Shown: piece after piece, positions 1 to 7,015 of the stretch
Numbering within the stretch: the stretch's first letter is position 1
Layout: each line of letters begins with the position of its first letter
Source of the DNA: DAOVRL01 sp964459805
GTDB lineage: Bacteria; Planctomycetota; Phycisphaerae; Sedimentisphaerales; Anaerobacaceae
DNA: 7,054 bases
Assembly: GCA_964459805.1 (NCBI GenBank)
Contig: CAYWOD010000195.1
Coordinates: forward strand, 1 to 7,054
Direction: 5' to 3'
Translations under genes and position numbers: made by a program
Notes under the pieces: generated by a model
What the model was told of the DNA's origin: nothing
Databases searched by the model: none
The model's input: the letters and a program-made list of their open reading frames with translations, nothing else

Positions 1-40
1 ACAGGGAATACAAACTAAACCTAAATGAGGAGACCATATT

Positions 41-124
41 ATGTCTACTCGACATTCTTGGTTGAATTTTCTAATAACTCGGGTGACGTGCTTTTTTCAT
101 ACATGTCCGAACAGGAAGGGGTAG
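41..124 (+). CDS. Possible 27-aa leader peptide (upstream ORF)
   Basis: A short ORF starts at ATG 41 and stops at TAG 122-124. It has a well-placed purine-rich site (AGGAGA, 28-33) 8 nt before its ATG, better than anything upstream of the other early ATGs (25 and 103). The peptide begins MSTRHSWLNFL and contains a mildly hydrophobic middle; I recognise no family and see no run of a single amino acid of the kind used in attenuation. Its stop lies immediately after the ribosome-binding site of the large gene and 5 nt before that gene's ATG at 130, so ribosomes finishing it would be delivered to the gene 1 start. This suggests translational coupling. It may equally be a chance ORF in a leader; length alone proves nothing. 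Confidence 0.3.
   Translation: MSTRHSWLNFLITRVTCFFHTCPNRKG
113..121 (+). promoter_or_regulatory. Ribosome-binding site of gene 1
   Basis: The purine run AGGAAGGGG lies 8 nt before ATG 130. It decides the start: the in-frame ATGs at 25 and 103 have no comparable site, and only the start at 130 puts a signal peptide at the very N terminus. It overlaps the last codons of the possible leader peptide, so translation of that ORF would pass through this site. Confidence 0.7.
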
Positions 125-129
125 TATTC

Positions 130-3100
130 ATGAGCAAACAAGCGAGATTCATTGGAGCTTTCGTCTGTTTTTTGGCCGTGTTAGGCGCCTTGTCGGCGGC
201 GAAGGCCCCGGCGCCGCTGCAGGAGGCCGAGCAAATCCTCGATGCCGCCGGTGTCAAAGGGGGGCTGATTGTCCACGTCGGCTGTGGGGACGGAAAGCTC
301 ACGGCCGCTCTGCGCGCAAACGATAGCTTCCTCGTACACGGCCTGGACACAGACCCGCAGAATGTAAAGAACGCCCGCGACCATATCAAGTCGCTCGGCT
401 CTTATGGTAAAGTCTCCGTCGACCACCTAACAGGAAACCGCCTGCCTTACATTGACAACCTCGTCAACCTCGTCGTCTCCGACCGGCCGAAGGCCGGTAT
501 GATCAGGCCCGCCGCCGGCGGGCTCGGCAATCGCCCAGGGGGCCTGGTGCGGATCCCAATGAATGAGGTTATGCGTGTGCTTGCGCCCAACGGCGTCGCT
601 TATATCAAGAATGGCGATAGATGGACCAGGACCGTCAAACCTTGGCCCAAGCAGATAGACGAATGGACGCACTACCTGCATGATCCGCAGGGAACCATGG
701 TCGGCAAGGACGAGGTTGTCGGGCTGCCGCGGAGGCTTCAATGGGTAGGCGGTCCAAAATGGCTTAGAAACCATGACTTCATGTCGAGTCTCAATGGCCT
801 GGTCTCAGCGAACGGGCGTGTCTTCTACATCATTGACGAAGGGCTCAGGAAGCATATCTACCTGCCTGCGAGGTGGAAGGTAATCGCACGGGATGCCTTC
901 AATGGGACAATTCTGTGGAATCGACAAATCGAACAATGGTCTGCTCACACATGGCCTTTCAAGAGCGGCCCCGGCCACCATCCGCGACGGATTGTAGCAT
1001 TAGGCGATAGAGTCTATGTGACGCTCGGTATCAACGCGCCGCTCAGCGCCCTGCATGCTGCTACCGGAAAGACTATACGCACGTACGATCAAACCAAAGG
1101 CACGGCCGAGATAGTGCTCTGCGATGGAGTGCTGTTTCTGGTGGTGGACCGGGATAAGGACGTATTGCCGTATAAGCATGCCTCGGCCAATCGAGGGCAA
1201 GAGCGGGATCGGGTCAACAGGGATTTCGGCTGGTCCAAGAACAGCGCCACCCGCCTTGTGACGGCGGTCTCGGCGGATAGCGGCGAAGTGCTATGGAAGC
1301 ACGAGAATCGCATCGCTCCGTTGACTCTGGCTGTCGCCGGACAAAGTGTATTCTTCTTTGACGGAGAGCACGTAGTAACGCTGGACCGAGACAGCGGTGA
1401 CCAGCAATGGGTTTCCGAAGAAGCAGGCGGCTGGACCATACCTGGAACCGGATACGCACCCAGACTCATCGTAGGCGACGGCGTAGTAATACTATCGACA
1501 AAAGAAGGGCTTAGAGGCGGTCGTCTGGCGGGACTCTCGGCGAGAACCGGAGAAATTCTCTGGAGATCAGAGCAGCTCAAGTCAGGTCACTGGTCACCAG
1601 AGGATGTGTTCTTGATTGACGGCCTGATATGGACGGCGCAGACAGGCGGAAGCCAAAGCACCGGAACTCACTTTCAAGCTGTAGATGCCAAGACCGGCCG
1701 GACAAAGCACGACTTTGTGGCCGATCAGATCAAGGCCTTCTTCATGCACCAGCGATGCTATCCGGGCCGTGCCACCGAGCGATATATTATGACTTCCGGT
1801 ACCGGGACCGAGATGCTTGAATTGGGCACAAAGCGATGCGAGCTGCATCACTGGCTGAGGGGCAGCTGCATCTATGGGATCATGCCGGCCAACGGATTGC
1901 TGTATAAGCCGCCTGATACCTGCGCCTGCTTCTATCAGTCGAAACTGCCTCACTTCTGCGCGCTTGGCCCGCCGAGCGGGAAATCCAGGGCCGCTGCATC
2001 GAGCGAAGGTCGTCTGGAAAAAGGCCCGGCCTACGGGGACCTTAAGCGCCGAACCGCCGGGTCGAAATCCGATTCCTGGCCGACCTACAGGCATGATGGC
2101 TCACGCAGCGGTGCGACAGAAACAGCGGTATCGGCAAAGCTGAGCGAAGTTTGGCAGACCGACATCGGTGGCAGGTTGAGCACGATAACTGCTGCCGACG
2201 GCAAGCTGTTCGTAGCGGCGATAGATCGACACACTCTCTATGCACTCGATGCCGATTCAGGCAAAAAGATATGGTCTTATACGACAGGCGGGCGGGTGGA
2301 TAGTCCTCCGACGATTCATAATGGTCGGGCCATATTCGGCTGTGCGGATGGCTGGGTCTATTGCCTCAAGGCCTCCGACGGGAAACTGACCTGGCGCTTT
2401 CGCGCTGCGCCCGGAGACGACAAGCTCCTATCCTACCAGCAGATCGAGTCGGTCTGGCCGCTTCACGGAAGCGTGCTTGTGCGGGACGGAGCGGCGTACT
2501 GTCTGGCCGGACGCAATGCGTTCGTGGACGGAGGAATGCGTCTGGTTCGTTTGGATTGCGCCACGGGAAAACTGCTTTCCGAGACTGTGCTCGATGATAA
2601 GGACCCGCGCACAGGCAAAAACATCCAAACACTGATGGCGGGCAAAGCAGTGCCCGTTGCAAACGAGGACCTGTTCTCCTGCGACGGCAGCCACATCTAC
2701 ATGGCCGCGCAGAAGTTTGACCTGCAGGGCAGACGGCTTGACCTCGATGTTGCCCGAGGCAAAGAGAGAGAGCAAACCGGCCCGGGCAGACACCTGTTTT
2801 GTCCCACCGGATTCTTGGATGAGGTGTGGTTCCACCGCTCGTACTGGATCTACGGCAAGAACGCCGGCGAAGGACACGGGGAATATACCGTACCGAGAAA
2901 TTTTGCACCGGTCGGGCGAATCATGGTCTTCGACGACTCCAAAGTTTACGCATTTTTTGCTCAGAACGTCGGCAATAATATCAATCCGCGAACGTCTTAC
3001 ACCTTGTACGCAGCCGATAAGGACCGTCCTGCGCAGATAGAAAGGGCTGTGAGCACAGCCAATACTAATACAAAAAAGAAGAAACGAAGAGCGAAGCCGG

Positions 3101-3468
3101 CGGCGCCACGGGGCAAGGTCATCCGCTCTTGGGAGCTGGACAAGCCCGGGCTGCTGGCTAATGCGATGGTCCTGGCCGGTGCGAACCTGTTCCTGGCCGG
3201 CCCCCCCGATGTTGCCGACGAGGAGAAGACTCACGACTATGTATTCGGAGCCAATGACCAAATCAATCGGCAGATGCGCCGGCAGGAACAGGCATGGCTG
3301 GGCAAAGAAGGGGCCCTGCTCGCTGTCGTCTCCGCGGACACAGGCCAAGAGCTCTCGGAATACAAGATTCCTGCAATTCCTGTCTGGGACGGTATGATCG
3401 CGGTCAATGGCCGGCTGTACATCTCGACCTTAGACGGTCGGCTGCTGTGTATGGGCAAGAAGAAGTAG
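130..3468 (+). CDS. Exported methyltransferase-fold / double PQQ-like beta-propeller protein (copy 1)
   Basis: 1112 aa, molecular function unknown. Residues 1 to about 24 form a signal peptide: a basic start (MSKQAR), a hydrophobic core (FIGAFVCFLAVLGAL) and a small-residue cleavage region (SAA or AKA). There is no lipobox. Residues 30-165 resemble a class I SAM-methyltransferase: motif I HVGCGDG (49-55), the acidic end of strand 2 in HGLDTDP (D73), LPYIDNLVNLVVSD (105-118) and LAPNGVAYIK (151-160). A 19-residue insertion follows D118. The linker IDEWTHYLHD (176-185) leads into a first propeller with PQQ-type blade signatures near 255, 307, 379, 416, 467 and 517. A Cys-rich junction (C543, C580, C598, C600) follows, then a second propeller from WPTYRHD (650) with signatures near 703 (LYALDADSGKKIWSY), 743, 806 and 1064. 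Residues 977-997 are a Lys/Arg-rich linker. Homology-based naming would give 'PQQ-binding-like beta-propeller repeat protein' or 'BamB-like'. It is too large and differently built to be BamB itself. No CxxCH haem motif was seen. It is followed after 17 nt by its paralogue, so the two are probably co-transcribed. Confidence 0.9.
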   Translation: MSKQARFIGAFVCFLAVLGALSAAKAPAPLQEAEQILDAAGVKGGLIVHVGCGDGKLTAALRANDSFLVHGLDTDPQNVKNARDHIKSLGSYGKVSVDHLTGNRLPYIDNLVNLVVSDRPKAGMIRPAAGGLGNRPGGLVRIPMNEVMRVLAPNGVAYIKNGDRWTRTVKPWPKQIDEWTHYLHDPQGTMVGKDEVVGLPRRLQWVGGPKWLRNHDFMSSLNGLVSANGRVFYIIDEGLRKHIYLPARWKVIARDAFNGTILWNRQIEQWSAHTWPFKSGPGHHPRRIVALGDRVYVTLGINAPLSALHAATGKTIRTYDQTKGTAEIVLCDGVLFLVVDRDKDVLPYKHASANRGQERDRVNRDFGWSKNSATRLVTAVSADSGEVLWKHENRIAPLTLAVAGQSVFFFDGEHVVTLDRDSGDQQWVSEEAGGWTIPGTGYAPRLIVGDGVVILSTKEGLRGGRLAGLSARTGEILWRSEQLKSGHWSPEDVFLIDGLIWTAQTGGSQSTGTHFQAVDAKTGRTKHDFVADQIKAFFMHQRCYPGRATERYIMTSGTGTEMLELGTKRCELHHWLRGSCIYGIMPANGLLYKPPDTCACFYQSKLPHFCALGPPSGKSRAAASSEGRLEKGPAYGDLKRRTAGSKSDSWPTYRHDGSRSGATETAVSAKLSEVWQTDIGGRLSTITAADGKLFVAAIDRHTLYALDADSGKKIWSYTTGGRVDSPPTIHNGRAIFGCADGWVYCLKASDGKLTWRFRAAPGDDKLLSYQQIESVWPLHGSVLVRDGAAYCLAGRNAFVDGGMRLVRLDCATGKLLSETVLDDKDPRTGKNIQTLMAGKAVPVANEDLFSCDGSHIYMAAQKFDLQGRRLDLDVARGKEREQTGPGRHLFCPTGFLDEVWFHRSYWIYGKNAGEGHGEYTVPRNFAPVGRIMVFDDSKVYAFFAQNVGNNINPRTSYTLYAADKDRPAQIERAVSTANTNTKKKKRRAKPAAPRGKVIRSWELDKPGLLANAMVLAGANLFLAGPPDVADEEKTHDYVFGANDQINRQMRRQEQAWLGKEGALLAVVSADTGQELSEYKIPAIPVWDGMIAVNGRLYISTLDGRLLCMGKKK
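482..547. repeat. Palindrome-rich in-frame insertion inside gene 1
   Basis: This stretch encodes extra residues after D118 that copy 2 lacks: 25 residues stand where copy 2 has 6, a difference of 57 nt. It consists of inverted repeats. ACCGGCC (482-488) pairs with GGCCGGT (492-498) around a GAA loop. GCCCGCC (507-513) pairs with GGCGGGC (517-523) around a GCC loop. CCAGG (535-539) pairs with CCTGG (543-547). An alternative outer stem joins CAGGCCC (504-510) and GGGCCTG (540-546). The density of perfect stems in so short a segment suggests a small palindromic repeat (REP/MITE-like) that inserted and was tolerated because it keeps the frame. Element identity is not known to me. Confidence 0.55.
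3045..3078 (+). other. Hairpin followed by A AAA AAG heptamer in gene 1
   Basis: GGCTGT (3045-3050) and ACAGCC (3055-3060) form a perfect 6-bp stem with a GAGC loop. Twelve nt further on lies AAAAAAG (3072-3078), read in the gene's own frame as xxA AAA AAG, the same phase as the bacterial dnaX slippery site. A -1 shift would run into TAA at 3159-3161, truncating the second propeller. The usual stimulator is a structure downstream of the slippery site and a purine-rich site about 10 nt upstream; neither is obvious here. The heptamer falls in a Lys-rich linker where such codons can arise by chance, so a frameshift role is unlikely. Confidence 0.2.
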
Positions 3469-3475
3469 GCGAAAG

Positions 3476-3481
3476 GGAGGT
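3476..3481 (+). promoter_or_regulatory. Ribosome-binding site of gene 2
   Basis: GGAGGT lies in the 17-nt gap between the stop of gene 1 (3466-3468) and ATG 3486, with 4 nt between it and the ATG. It fixes the start of gene 2 at 3486, where a signal peptide begins, and rules out the longer upstream in-frame extension that would overlap gene 1. With so short a gap and no room for a promoter, gene 2 is most simply read from the gene 1 transcript. Confidence 0.8.
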
Positions 3482-3485
3482 TGTC

Positions 3486-6400
3486 ATGCAGACTATCCGA
3501 ACAAAGATAAACTGGCTTACCGTAACTGTTGTTCTGGTATCGGCGTTGATGGCGGTTCCCGGTTGGGCCGATGTCGAGCGAGCGCGGCAAATTCTTAGAG
3601 AGACCGGCGTTCGGGGCGGGCTGGTCGTTCACATCGGCTGCGGCGACGGGAAACTCACCGCCGCACTACGTGCAAACGACAGTTTCCTCGTCCACGGCCT
3701 GGACACTGACCCTAAGAATGTGAAGACCGCGCGCGACCATATTCGGTCACTCGGCTCTTACGGTAAGGTCTCTGTTGACCGGCTGCGAGGCAGCCGTTTG
3801 CCGTACACCGACAACCTCGTGAACCTCGTGGTCTCGGATGACCTTGGCGGCCTCTCGATGGATGAGGTTCTGCGTGTGCTGGCCCCTAACGGTGTGGCAT
3901 ACGTCAAGAGAGACGGTCTCTGGACCAAGACGGTCAAGGCTGTTCCGGATCGGATTGATGAGTGGACACACTTTCTTCATGATTCGACTAACAACGCGGT
4001 ATCAGACGACTCGATAGTCGGCCCGCCGCATCAACTACAGTGGGTGGCCGGGCCGGAGTGGGCGAGGAGTCACGATCACTTGGCCAGCGTCAGCGCCGCA
4101 GTCTCTTCGGGCGGGCGCATCTTTTACATTGTCGATGAAGCCCCAATTGCCGCTGTCGTGCTGCAGCCGAAGTGGTATCTCGTTGCGCGTGATGCGTTTA
4201 GCGGCGTGTTTCTGTGGGAGCGTTCGATAGCGAAATGGCAATGGCATCTGCGTGGTTTCCGCAGTGGTCCGAGCGATCTGTCAAGACGGCTGGTTGCCGT
4301 AGGGGACCGAGTCTATGTGACGCTTGACATCAAAGGGCCGCTCAGTGCGCTGAACGCAGCGACGGGCAGGACTGTGAGGACGTACGAACAGACTCAAGGG
4401 GCGTTGGAAGTTGTTTATTGTCAAGGCAGGCTATTCGTTGTGGCCGGTGACGTAGCCGGGCAAGAGGCAGCGGTTGAGGCCGAAAGCCGGGGGCAACGGC
4501 CGGGCTTTGCTGCGGTGCGCCCTCAGCGTCCTGAGTATCTGGAGAAGCCGCCGTCAAAGCGCATCGTCGCGATTGACGCCGATACCGGCGGGGTGCTCTG
4601 GACCAAGTCGGATGCCGACACACAGGAGCTGATGCCAACAACACTGGCTGTCAGCAATGGCCGCGTGTTTTTCCAGAGCCCCGACGAGGTAATTTGCGTA
4701 GAGTCGGTGTCCGGCAGGGATATCTGGCGGGCGAAGCGGCCGGTGAGTCGCAGCCGGCCAACCTGGTCTGCACCGACGCTGGTCGTGTATGGCGATGTTG
4801 TGCTTTCAGCCGACCGCGCTGTGGCCGAGAAAAAGACGCTGGATGCAGATGAAAAGCGGAAGGTCGAATGGATTGTCAGCAGTGCCGGCGGCCGGGCGCC
4901 GGTGGGCGAGCTGATCGCGTTCTCAGTCAAAGACGGCAAACGGCTGTGGAGCTCTAAGTCCCGCGAGTGCTACAACGCCCCGATCGATGTCCTGGTGGCC
5001 GACGGTCTTGTGTGGACCGGGAGCATCGTCCGGGCCAGTGATCCGGGCGTGACTGAAGGGCTCGATCCTAAAACGGGTCAGGTAAAGCGAACGAGGCCGA
5101 AAGATCAGACTTTCTTCACGGCCGGTATGAGTCATCAACGGTGCTACCGAAACAAGGCGACCAACCGGTATCTCGTGCTTGGTCGGTCGGGCGTGGAGTT
5201 TATCGAGCTGAGCACGGGCAAAGCCATCCCCCACCATTGGGTCCGGGGCGGGTGCCAATACGGCGTTATGCCGTGCAACGGGCTGCTCTACGCTCCATCG
5301 CATTCGTGTGCCTGCTTCATCACGGCAAAGCTCAACGGTTTCAATTGCCTGGCGCCGCGACCCGAGTCACAGAGTCAGGGAGCGGGCGCATTGAAAGTTC
5401 GGCCAAAAACCCGTTTGGAGAAGGGGCCTGCATACGCCTCGATCGAGGGCGGAGGTTCGCGGTCGAGCTCTGTGGAAGATTGGCCAACGTATCGGCATGA
5501 TGCTGCTCGGAGCGGTTATACACCTGCGCCGGTCGGCCCTGAGCTGAAACCAGCGTGGAAGAGGAACTTAGGTGGGCGGCTCAGCAGTGTAGTGATTGCC
5601 GGCGGCAAGGTCTTTGTGGCGTCGATAGAGACACATACGGTCCACGCTCTTGATGCCGACAGCGGCAAGCTTGTTTGGAGCTACACGGCGGGCGCTCGCG
5701 TGGATTCGCCGCCGACGATCTGGAAGGGGCGTGTGTTGTTCGGTTGTGCCGCCGGATGGGTCTCTTGCCTGCGTGCCTCCGACGGGGCTTTGGCCTGGCG
5801 ATTCCGCGCGGCACCGGAGGACCGGCGGATTATGGCCTATGGGCAGCTTGAGTCGGCCTGGCCGGTTCACGGCAGTGTTTTAGTGCGCCGCGGCCCTTCG
5901 ACGGGCTCAGGGCAGGCCGTGGCGTACTGCGCGGCGGGCAGATCGTCCTACCTCGCCGGTGGTATTCGGTTGTACCGGTTGGATGCGAAGACCGGCCGGA
6001 TGCTGTCGGAAACAATTCTCGACGACCGCGACCCGGAGACAGGGTATCAGCGTAAAGGCGTTGTGCGTGGGACGAACATTCCCGGTGCATTGCCGGATGT
6101 CCTCTCGTGCGATGAATCTTCGATTTATATGCGACACCGCCGTTTTGACCCGGCAGGCCGGCCGCAGGCGCCCGAAGTAGCTCACCTGTTCAGTTCGGTT
6201 GGTTTCCTGGATGACACATGGTGGCATCGCACGTACTGGCTGGTGGGTACGGTGATGGGCAGCAACTACGGTGGGTGGCCGCGTGTCGGCAACCAGGTTC
6301 CGGCGGGTCGGCTGCTTGTGCTCGGTGACTCGTGCGTCTATGGATTCGGCCGAAACCAGTACATTCATCATGGCGCCCACGTAGGCATCGATGGCGCGAC

Positions 6401-6869
6401 CATCTTCCACTTCAGAGCCGATAGCGAGGCCCAGCGGCGTTTTACATACTACCAGGCGTTCGCTATCAGCCGCCCAATCGCCGGCGGTGATGAGCAACCG
6501 GGCGGGACGACGCCCAAACGTGCCCGTCCGTCCGCCTCTCGGACAGCCAAAAGGTACGACTGGACCCGGCGGCTGGGTGTTCTGGCCCGGGCCTTGGTCC
6601 TTGCCAAAAATACGCTGTTTCTGGCGGGTCCGCGGGACATTTTTTCGAGCGATGAACCCGGCGCTGCATTAGAGGGCAAGAAGTCCTCCCCGCAGGGGGT
6701 CCTTGGGGCGGGAGGCGGCCTGCTGTCCGTTCTCTCGGCCGGCGACGGAAAGGAGCTGGCACAATATGATCTGGACAGCCCGCCGGTCTTCGACGGAATG
6801 GCGGCCGCCGGCGGTCGACTCTATATGGCCACCGTTGACGGAGAAGTCCTGTGCTTTGGCCCGAACTAA
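3486..6869 (+). CDS. Exported methyltransferase-fold / double PQQ-like beta-propeller protein (copy 2)
   Basis: 1127 aa, paralogue of the preceding gene, molecular function unknown. The signal peptide has a basic start (MQTIRTK), a hydrophobic core (WLTVTVVLVSALMAV) and likely cleavage after GWA (A28). The methyltransferase-like domain (30-160) has motif I HIGCGDG (49-55), HGLDTDP (D73), LPYTDNLVNLVVSDDL (105-120) and LAPNGVAYVK (131-140), without the insertion seen in copy 1, so this copy is the better model for the domain. The linker IDEWTHFLHD (157-166) leads to propeller 1, with blade signatures near 236, 288, 361, 402, 477 and 526. A charged insertion (about 445-466) is absent from copy 1. 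The Cys-rich junction has C553, C590, C608 and C610 (CACF). Propeller 2 starts at DWPTYRHD (665), with signatures near 719 (VHALDADSGKLVWSY), 759, 830 and 1080. Residues 804-811 (PSTGSGQA) come from a dispersed DNA repeat. A Pro/Arg/Ser-rich linker occupies about 1000-1023. There is no haem motif and no lipobox. An exported binding or scaffold protein is as plausible as an enzyme. Confidence 0.9.
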   Translation: MQTIRTKINWLTVTVVLVSALMAVPGWADVERARQILRETGVRGGLVVHIGCGDGKLTAALRANDSFLVHGLDTDPKNVKTARDHIRSLGSYGKVSVDRLRGSRLPYTDNLVNLVVSDDLGGLSMDEVLRVLAPNGVAYVKRDGLWTKTVKAVPDRIDEWTHFLHDSTNNAVSDDSIVGPPHQLQWVAGPEWARSHDHLASVSAAVSSGGRIFYIVDEAPIAAVVLQPKWYLVARDAFSGVFLWERSIAKWQWHLRGFRSGPSDLSRRLVAVGDRVYVTLDIKGPLSALNAATGRTVRTYEQTQGALEVVYCQGRLFVVAGDVAGQEAAVEAESRGQRPGFAAVRPQRPEYLEKPPSKRIVAIDADTGGVLWTKSDADTQELMPTTLAVSNGRVFFQSPDEVICVESVSGRDIWRAKRPVSRSRPTWSAPTLVVYGDVVLSADRAVAEKKTLDADEKRKVEWIVSSAGGRAPVGELIAFSVKDGKRLWSSKSRECYNAPIDVLVADGLVWTGSIVRASDPGVTEGLDPKTGQVKRTRPKDQTFFTAGMSHQRCYRNKATNRYLVLGRSGVEFIELSTGKAIPHHWVRGGCQYGVMPCNGLLYAPSHSCACFITAKLNGFNCLAPRPESQSQGAGALKVRPKTRLEKGPAYASIEGGGSRSSSVEDWPTYRHDAARSGYTPAPVGPELKPAWKRNLGGRLSSVVIAGGKVFVASIETHTVHALDADSGKLVWSYTAGARVDSPPTIWKGRVLFGCAAGWVSCLRASDGALAWRFRAAPEDRRIMAYGQLESAWPVHGSVLVRRGPSTGSGQAVAYCAAGRSSYLAGGIRLYRLDAKTGRMLSETILDDRDPETGYQRKGVVRGTNIPGALPDVLSCDESSIYMRHRRFDPAGRPQAPEVAHLFSSVGFLDDTWWHRTYWLVGTVMGSNYGGWPRVGNQVPAGRLLVLGDSCVYGFGRNQYIHHGAHVGIDGATIFHFRADSEAQRRFTYYQAFAISRPIAGGDEQPGGTTPKRARPSASRTAKRYDWTRRLGVLARALVLAKNTLFLAGPRDIFSSDEPGAALEGKKSSPQGVLGAGGGLLSVLSAGDGKELAQYDLDSPPVFDGMAAAGGRLYMATVDGEVLCFGPN
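5894..5918. repeat. Dispersed TTCGAC..GCTCAGG short repeat inserted in gene 2
   Basis: The segment contains CCC followed by TTCGACGGGCTCAGGGCA and GG. It encodes PSTGSGQA, eight residues missing from copy 1, where VLVRDGAAYC stands against VLVRRG-insert-VAYC: an exact 24-nt in-frame difference (5895-5918). GGCC occurs at both edges (5892-5895 and 5915-5918) and could be a 4-bp target duplication. From memory, DNA of the form CTTCGACnnGCTCAGG and peptides such as PSTSSGQA are widespread in environmental genomes, often in intergenic DNA and surface loops. I could not search for copies. Confidence 0.6.
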
Positions 6870-6924
6870 GCATCTGGCACGGCATCTTTGCCACTGTATA
6901 ACTGCGAAAAAACCTAACCGCTCA

Positions 6925-6946
6925 CGGGTTAATATCCCGAATTTTT
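6925..6946 (+). terminator. Weak candidate intrinsic terminator after gene 2
   Basis: CGGG (6925-6928) and CCCG (6936-6939) form a 4-bp GC stem with a 7-nt loop, followed by AA and TTTTT (6942-6946). It lies 56 nt past the stop of gene 2, a reasonable place for the end of the transcript. The stem is short, so it is only a candidate. Another small stem (TGGCA 6875-6879 with TGCCA 6889-6893) lies closer to the stop but has no T tract. Confidence 0.3.
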
Positions 6947-7015
6947 GGCCATTCTACGTCATTGCCAGCACCTCACCGAATTCTCAGGAGGCATATAGAA
7001 GAAAATAGCCCACGC

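Noticed and set aside
25..129. Starting gene 1 at ATG 25 or ATG 103
   Set aside because: Neither has a suitable ribosome-binding site, and both would put extra residues ahead of a well-formed signal peptide. ATG 130 has AGGAAGGGG 8 nt before it.
2428..3348. Long antisense reading frame (306 codons) opposite the end of gene 1, and many other open antisense frames
   Set aside because: They lie opposite clearly coding sequence with recognisable domains, their translations are Arg/Pro/Ser/Cys-rich without family features, and GC-rich genes commonly leave such frames open.
3294..3485. Upstream in-frame extension of gene 2 overlapping gene 1
   Set aside because: It is simply open frame inside gene 1. 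GGAGGT and the signal peptide place the start at 3486.
4885..4902. CCGGCG ... CGCCGG inverted repeat in gene 2
   Set aside because: A single 6-bp stem in GC-rich coding DNA is expected by chance; unlike 482-547 there is no cluster of perfect stems.
130..6869. PQQ-dependent dehydrogenase or haem-containing quinohaemoprotein
   Set aside because: The blade signatures resemble PQQ repeats, but I see no CxxCH haem site and no adjacent Cys-Cys pair. The shared fold alone does not show PQQ binding or dehydrogenase activity.
6875..6893. TGGCA/TGCCA hairpin just after the stop of gene 2 as a terminator
   Set aside because: The stem is short and no T tract follows it.
6986..7009. AGGAGG site followed by CATATAGAAG as the start of a further gene
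   Set aside because: No ATG, GTG or TTG lies at a suitable distance and the sequence soon hits stops and the terminal repeat. It is at most a relic.
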